DNA of 35,713 nt. Source: Nitrosopumilaceae archaeon. Its GTDB lineage: Archaea; Thermoproteota; Nitrososphaeria; Nitrososphaerales; Nitrosopumilaceae. How positions within the stretch are numbered: the first letter of the stretch is position 1; each line of letters begins with the position of its first letter. The notes beneath the pieces were generated by a model, which was not told the origin of the DNA, did not search any database, and saw nothing but the letters and a program-made list of their open reading frames with translations. Shown piece by piece: positions 32,229 through 35,713 of this stretch. The stretch is taken from the NCBI GenBank assembly GCA_005798405.1, contig SYJQ01000046.1, positions 1 to 35,713 of the forward strand, written 5' to 3'. A program made the position numbers and the translations under genes.

Positions 32229-32813
32229 CTACTTTAAAATATATTTTCCAAGAATATCAGTTTCAATGTTAAGCTTATCACCAACATTTTTTGTTTTAAA
32301 GTTGGTTATTTCCATCGTATGAGGAATCAAACATACAGAAGCAAGATTATTTTTCACATCTACCACTGTTAAACTTATTCCATCAACTGCAATTGAGCCT
32401 TTTTTTACAACATATTTGGATAATTTTTTTGGAATTTCAAACCAAACTTGAACTTCTTTAGGTTTATTCTGAATTTTTTTGATGACTCCAACTCCATCTA
32501 CATGACCTAAAACAAAATGCCCCTCCAATCTGTCACCAGTTTTTAGACTTCTCTCAATGTTAACGATATCTCCAGGTTTTAGATTTCCCAAATCAGTTTT
32601 TTGAGTAGTTTCTTCTATCATTTCAAAAATACAATTAGATTTAGATAATTTTGTAGCAGTGAGACAAACTCCATTCAAAGCTACACTTTGTCCGATCTTC
32701 AAACCTTTTGCATATTTTCCTAAATTCACAGTCATTTGGATAGCACTTCTATTTTTGGTATTTTTTGAAATTGTTTCAATTTTACCAATTCCTTCAACTA
32801 TTCCAGTAAACAT
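32229..32813 (-). CDS. ribE: Riboflavin synthase, alpha-subunit (RibE) type
   Basis: The 194-residue product starts at ATG 32813. It has the duplicated lumazine-binding barrels of bacterial/eukaryotic riboflavin synthase: MFTGIVEGIG opening, VALNGVCLTATKL near 43, LEGHFVLGHVDGVG near 97, and IAVDGISLTVVDV near 140. Archaea such as Methanocaldococcus instead use RibC, related to lumazine synthase, so here the final step is of the bacterial type. It dismutates two lumazines to riboflavin. It heads the cluster and has a TATA box at 32837-32844. Confidence 0.95.
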   Translation of the reverse strand: MFTGIVEGIGKIETISKNTKNRSAIQMTVNLGKYAKGLKIGQSVALNGVCLTATKLSKSNCIFEMIEETTQKTDLGNLKPGDIVNIERSLKTGDRLEGHFVLGHVDGVGVIKKIQNKPKEVQVWFEIPKKLSKYVVKKGSIAVDGISLTVVDVKNNLASVCLIPHTMEITNFKTKNVGDKLNIETDILGKYILK

Positions 32814-32836
32814 CGTTTATTGAGTAAAATTTCTTT

Positions 32837-32844
32837 GTATAAAT
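32837..32844 (-). promoter_or_regulatory. TATA box of ribE
   Basis: On the minus strand atttatac is centred ~28 nt before ATG 32813, giving a leaderless-type start. No FMN-riboswitch-like structure is present in the 51-bp gap to the TPR gene. Confidence 0.5.
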
Positions 32845-32864
32845 TGATTTTCTTGTTACTAAAT

Positions 32865-33533
32865 TTATTTTTTATCCCTTAATTCTTCAAATTCATTCTG
32901 ACAGTATTGGTGAAAAACGGAACACTTGTTTTTTTTTGCGTCAGTTTTGATTTGTTCCATATCTTTAATCAAAACACCTTGTGCAGCCAAAAATGCCTCA
33001 TCTTTCATGTCTAATTTTTCAAATAATTGAGATTTGGCAATTGATGCTTCATGTAAGCTTGAATCTATTGTTTGTGCCTTATCATAATATTCTATAGAGT
33101 CTCTATAATTTTTTAAGTGATTAAGTGAGATAGCCTTGTTCATCAATGCAGTAATGTCTTTGCTATCAAGATTTAGTACCTTATCATAAAATTCTATAGC
33201 CTCCTTATGCCTATCTAATTCATTTAACGATAAACCCGTACTATTGAGTGTCCATGTATCATTACAATCAACATCAAGAATAATTGTACAGCATGCTAAA
33301 ACATCATTGTACCTATTTAACTTTTCAAGTGAATAAATTTTATTTTTTAAGGCATAAACATCAAAATTTTTTATTTTTAGTACTTTATCACAATAAGTGA
33401 TTGAATCTTCAAATTTTTCTAAATGCAATAAAGCCAGTGCAGAATTTTGTAATGCCACCATATCATCAGGGTTGGTTTCAAGTAACTTTGAACAATAATT
33501 TAACATGTCATCAAATTTTCCAGATTCAAACAT
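32865..33533 (-). CDS. TPR-repeat protein
   Basis: From ATG 33533 the product has 222 residues made mostly of TPR units of ~34 residues, for example KFEDSITYCDKVLKI, RHKEAIEFYDKVLNLDSKD and NYRDSIEYYDKAQTID; about six units can be counted. The frame is open for 15 further codons (after TGA 33581) and these read LINLLDPTIVITRMFESGKF, which would supply helix A of the first TPR; the only near-cognate start there is CTG 33572. TPR proteins are scaffolds for protein contacts. The C-terminal ~25 residues carry two Cys (KNKCSVFHQYCQ). Function unknown. Confidence 0.85.
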   Translation of the reverse strand: MFESGKFDDMLNYCSKLLETNPDDMVALQNSALALLHLEKFEDSITYCDKVLKIKNFDVYALKNKIYSLEKLNRYNDVLACCTIILDVDCNDTWTLNSTGLSLNELDRHKEAIEFYDKVLNLDSKDITALMNKAISLNHLKNYRDSIEYYDKAQTIDSSLHEASIAKSQLFEKLDMKDEAFLAAQGVLIKDMEQIKTDAKKNKCSVFHQYCQNEFEELRDKK

Positions 33534-33642
33534 TCTTGTGATTACAATAGTTGGATCAAGTAAGTTAATCAGTTTAGATCACTAGTATAATGATCAACAT
33601 ATCTTTATTCTATTCGAAGAATAGTGACAGAAAATAGAATAA

Positions 33643-33786
33643 TTATTTTAAAACTTTTCTAAGTGTTTCATTCAATACTTTAGAATAGCTATACGAAGTC
33701 TGTTCTTGTTGAATCATTTTTGCTTGACGAAGTCTTATTTTTTTATCCAGATCTTCATCAATCATTATTGTTACACGTTTGCTCAT
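33643..33786 (-). CDS. Ribbon-helix-helix (CopG/Arc-type) protein, 47 aa
   Basis: A complete short frame runs from ATG 33786 to TAA 33643. It begins MSKRVTIMIDEDLDKKIRLR, the typical RHH strand (VTIMID) and first helix, followed by a second helix with YSKVLNETLRK. RHH proteins of this size are dimeric DNA-binding regulators or antitoxins. No toxin gene is adjacent: the neighbours are a TPR protein and a receiver-domain protein, so a regulator is more likely than an antitoxin. Confidence 0.85.
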   Translation of the reverse strand: MSKRVTIMIDEDLDKKIRLRQAKMIQQEQTSYSYSKVLNETLRKVLK

Positions 33787-33853
33787 ACTACAGAATTATT
33801 GTATGAGGATTGCAATATAACATTATATGAAATGTTCCAAATGTGGGAAATAC

Positions 33854-34204
33854 TCAGGCATTGATGACAGAAAGAATTTGTTCCATATTAAACGGTTTTT
33901 GAATCAATGGAATAGATAATTTTTCTAGTTTTTCTTCAGTCGAGTAACTACTATCTCCACTAACAGCGATGATTTTTGCTTTGGAATTAATCTCTTGGAT
34001 TTTTTTAATTGCATAGAATCCACTCCCATTTGGCATCATCATGTCAATTAGTACAACGTCTGGTTTTTTTTCTTTGTATAGTTTGATTGCAGTTACACCA
34101 TCATAACCAGTTCCTACTACTTTGATCCCTTTTTCTTCTAAAAACTCGCTAAATAGACGAACAGTATCTTCATCATCATCTACTACAATAACAGAACGTT
34201 GCAT
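33854..34204 (-). CDS. Stand-alone response regulator receiver domain
   Basis: The 116-residue protein is a CheY-like receiver only. It has the acidic triad D9-D11 (VVDDDEDT), phospho-acceptor D54 in VLIDMMMPNGSG, switch Ser in IIAVSGDS and Lys in IQKPFN. It starts at ATG 34204 and is divergent from the winged-helix regulator, with 57 bp between start codons. The pairing suggests a linked regulatory function. The histidine kinase is not in the window. Confidence 0.94.
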   Translation of the reverse strand: MQRSVIVVDDDEDTVRLFSEFLEEKGIKVVGTGYDGVTAIKLYKEKKPDVVLIDMMMPNGSGFYAIKKIQEINSKAKIIAVSGDSSYSTEEKLEKLSIPLIQKPFNMEQILSVINA

Positions 34205-34230
34205 CTCTAGTCATGCTTAATGAAACATGC

Positions 34231-34238
34231 TTTAATAT
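34231..34238. promoter_or_regulatory. Shared divergent TATA element between receiver and winged-helix genes
   Basis: The AT box tttaatat at 34231-34238 is centred 27 nt before ATG 34262 on the plus strand. On the other strand (atattaaa) it is centred ~30 nt before ATG 34204. The near-palindromic core taatatt could serve both directions. Confidence 0.4.
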
Positions 34239-34261
34239 TTTGTATTATTTTCTAATGGATA

Positions 34262-34861
34262 ATGGCTGGAATTGACAGGTTAATCTCAACATCACTATCT
34301 CATATAATTAAGAAAAAATTGAGTTCTAGTGATCTAAAAAATCTAGAGAGAAAACTGTTCTTAGAGCATGGAATGTCAATAAAGCTTTCAATAGAACATT
34401 TTCATAAATTTGATGAAATGTTAAAGAATATTTCCAACTTAGATAGAAAAAAATTTGAAAATGATTGCATTAATGAAATTATTAAAATTAAAAAAACCGA
34501 TGAAAATTATTCTGTTAAAATAATTGATCAGAAATTAATTAATTTAATATTAGAATCATGTGGAGATTCTGAAACTAGAAAAATACTGACTTGTCTTTTT
34601 GAGAATGATTTGACTATACCTCAAATTCTCAATGATTCCAAAGTTCCAAAAACATCAGGGTATAGAAAAATTGAAAATTTAATAATAAATGGATTAATCT
34701 TGGAATCTGGAAGAATTCTTAGTGAAAGTAAAAGAATTTCAAAATACAAATGTATTTTTGATGAAATAAAAATAGTGATAAAAAAAAATGATGTCATAGT
34801 TCAAGGAATCATAAATAAAAAAACATTGGATAAAAGCACTAGCGTGAATTTCACAAATTAA
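34262..34861 (+). CDS. Winged-helix regulator-like protein, 199 aa
   Basis: The product starts at ATG 34262. The N-terminal half (residues 1-85) is helical (LSHIIKKKLSSSDLKNLERKL) and begins MAGIDRLISTS. Residues ~100-150 look like a winged helix-turn-helix (ETRKILTCLFENDLTIPQIL, PKTSGYRKIENLIINGLI), followed by a beta-rich C-terminus. Such proteins with a small N-terminal sensor are frequent in thaumarchaea, but I do not recognise the family. It is divergently paired with a receiver-domain gene, so it may be its target or partner. Confidence 0.8.
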   Translation: MAGIDRLISTSLSHIIKKKLSSSDLKNLERKLFLEHGMSIKLSIEHFHKFDEMLKNISNLDRKKFENDCINEIIKIKKTDENYSVKIIDQKLINLILESCGDSETRKILTCLFENDLTIPQILNDSKVPKTSGYRKIENLIINGLILESGRILSESKRISKYKCIFDEIKIVIKKNDVIVQGIINKKTLDKSTSVNFTN

Positions 34862-34894
34862 CTATGTCTATTTGTGAATAATTTCTTTAAAATA

Positions 34895-35713
34895 CTAAAT
34901 TATACTGTTCTTTGTAATAGCAAGTAATGTCTTTGCTTGCTTAAAATGAACCTCATCGATCATTTTTCCATCTACGGTAGTTGCACCTTTACCTTTTTTT
35001 GTTGATTCTAAATAGTATTTACAAACTTTTTCGGCCCATTGAATTTCTGTTTTGCTAGGGTAGAAAATTTTATGCGTTGTAGAAATCTGGTCAGGATGTA
35101 TGATACTTTTTCCAGCATAACCTAGATGTTTTCCAATCTCACAGTCTTTTTCAAGTCCTTTTATGTCATTAAGATCCTGCCAAATACCATCAATTGCAGA
35201 TATTCCTGCTGCTTTTGCATCCACAGGAATCTTTGCTCTGGAGTATTTTCCACCTTCAGCGTCTTTTGTATATTCAATTCCCAAGTCATTTAAAAGATCA
35301 AAAACTCCAAAAACAACTGCAGATATTCTATTACTACTAGATGCTATGGCATATGTATTGACTACACCTTCCGCTGATTCAATAGAAGGAATTATTTGAG
35401 TTGGTTTTAGTTTACGGCTTTTTTCCAATAACAAGAGATTTTTTTCAATTTTTTTTATTTCACTAATATTATTGATTTTTGGAATTACAATTCCATCAAT
35501 TCCTTTTTGAATTACTTCTTTAAGATCATCTGGAATTTTTCCAGATTTTGGAGAATTTATTCGAACAAAAACTGAAGTTAGATATGATGAACGTGATTTT
35601 AATGCAGTTTGAATTAGTTTCCTAGCATTTTTTTTTTCTTCATCAGGTACAGAGTCTTCCAGATCAAAACATACTATATCAGCTTGAAATTTTTTTGCCT
35701 TTTCTAAAAATCG
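34895..35713 (-). CDS. HpcH/HpaI-CitE family CoA-ester lyase (N-terminus cut by window edge)
   Basis: The frame is open to the window end (272 residues visible). The sequence has the CitE/malyl-CoA-lyase-like order: VCFDLEDSVPDEEK near the start with the Mg-binding Glu/Asp, FVRINSP, IVIPKINN, IIPSIESAEGVVN (a second metal Glu), and FGVFDLLNDLG. The C-terminal part contains GKSIIHPDQI. The N-terminal ~20-30 residues lie beyond the edge. The family cleaves or condenses CoA-esters such as citryl-, malyl- or methylmalyl-CoA; which one cannot be read from the sequence. No cit-operon partner is visible in the window. Confidence 0.9.
   Translation of the reverse strand, partial: RFLEKAKKFQADIVCFDLEDSVPDEEKKNARKLIQTALKSRSSYLTSVFVRINSPKSGKIPDDLKEVIQKGIDGIVIPKINNISEIKKIEKNLLLLEKSRKLKPTQIIPSIESAEGVVNTYAIASSSNRISAVVFGVFDLLNDLGIEYTKDAEGGKYSRAKIPVDAKAAGISAIDGIWQDLNDIKGLEKDCEIGKHLGYAGKSIIHPDQISTTHKIFYPSKTEIQWAEKVCKYYLESTKKGKGATTVDGKMIDEVHFKQAKTLLAITKNSII

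Noticed and set aside
32814-32864. FMN riboswitch before the riboflavin genes
   Set aside because: Only 51 bp separates ribE from the TPR gene, and a TATA box with a leaderless start fills it; no RFN-like element fits.
33643-33786. Toxin-antitoxin system
   Set aside because: The RHH protein could be an antitoxin, but no toxin-like gene is adjacent.

Overview
The window is AT-rich, gene-dense archaeal DNA. It most likely comes from an ammonia-oxidising thaumarchaeon (Nitrososphaerota) of the Nitrosopumilus type. The reasons are informational genes of archaeal type (thermosome, L44e, S27e, NAC, TFE-alpha, Trm56, CobY, GTP cyclohydrolase III), many short leaderless-looking promoters with a TATA box about 27 nt before the start codon, and thaumarchaeal-style small proteins. 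There is no rRNA, recognisable tRNA, insertion sequence, prophage or CRISPR array. Nothing points to a recent mobile island; this is chromosomal core with accessory patches.

Layout. 1-1446 (-) is the N-terminal part of an SBBP-repeat (beta-propeller) surface protein with 195-bp tandem repeats. 1870-6213 (-) holds a ROK sugar kinase, a thermosome subunit and adenine deaminase. 6262-6737 (+) is the L44e-S27e ribosomal pair. 6720-10896 (-) is a tightly overlapping cobalamin operon: cobD-like, cobQ, cbiB, cobS, cobY. CobQ ends without its glutamine amidotransferase domain. 10980-13533 (+) holds asd, an Lrp/AsnC regulator without a canonical start codon, and ctaB. 13528-16693 is an accessory patch: small zinc-finger-like and hypothetical proteins, a lone receiver domain, and two related Trp-repeat, phasin-like proteins. 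16737-19343 (-) holds an acyl-CoA thioesterase, UbiD, a PAC3-like small protein and a zinc-ribbon protein. 19660-21562 (-) holds a PUA protein, NAC, an A-ATPase stalk-like subunit and a RuvC-like RNase H-fold protein. 21654-27097 (+) holds AbrB-PhoU, a methyltransferase, HflX, Trm56, TFE and a semialdehyde dehydrogenase. 27158-27271 is a candidate structured ncRNA with its own promoter. 27270-28455 (-) holds hemerythrin and small proteins. 28489-32813 (-) is an almost complete riboflavin gene cluster. The end holds TPR and RHH proteins, a receiver domain divergent from a winged-helix regulator, and a CitE-like lyase cut by the window edge.

How it fits together. Two cofactor pathways dominate. 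The cobalamin operon covers the late steps (amidation, aminopropanol attachment, nucleotide loop). The riboflavin cluster has GTP cyclohydrolase III, an amidohydrolase, the diaminopyrimidine reductase, DHBP synthase, lumazine synthase and a bacterial/eukaryotic-type riboflavin synthase. The amidohydrolase sits exactly where the archaeal pathway still lacks a deaminase and/or deformylase.

The most interesting signals are (1) the ncRNA at 27158-27271; (2) CobQ without a GATase domain in a probable ammonia oxidiser; (3) the amidohydrolase as a candidate missing riboflavin enzyme; (4) several genes whose conserved N-termini lie upstream of any ATG/GTG/TTG; (5) the 19-residue Trp-repeat protein pair. 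All assignments come from reading the sequence; no database search was run.
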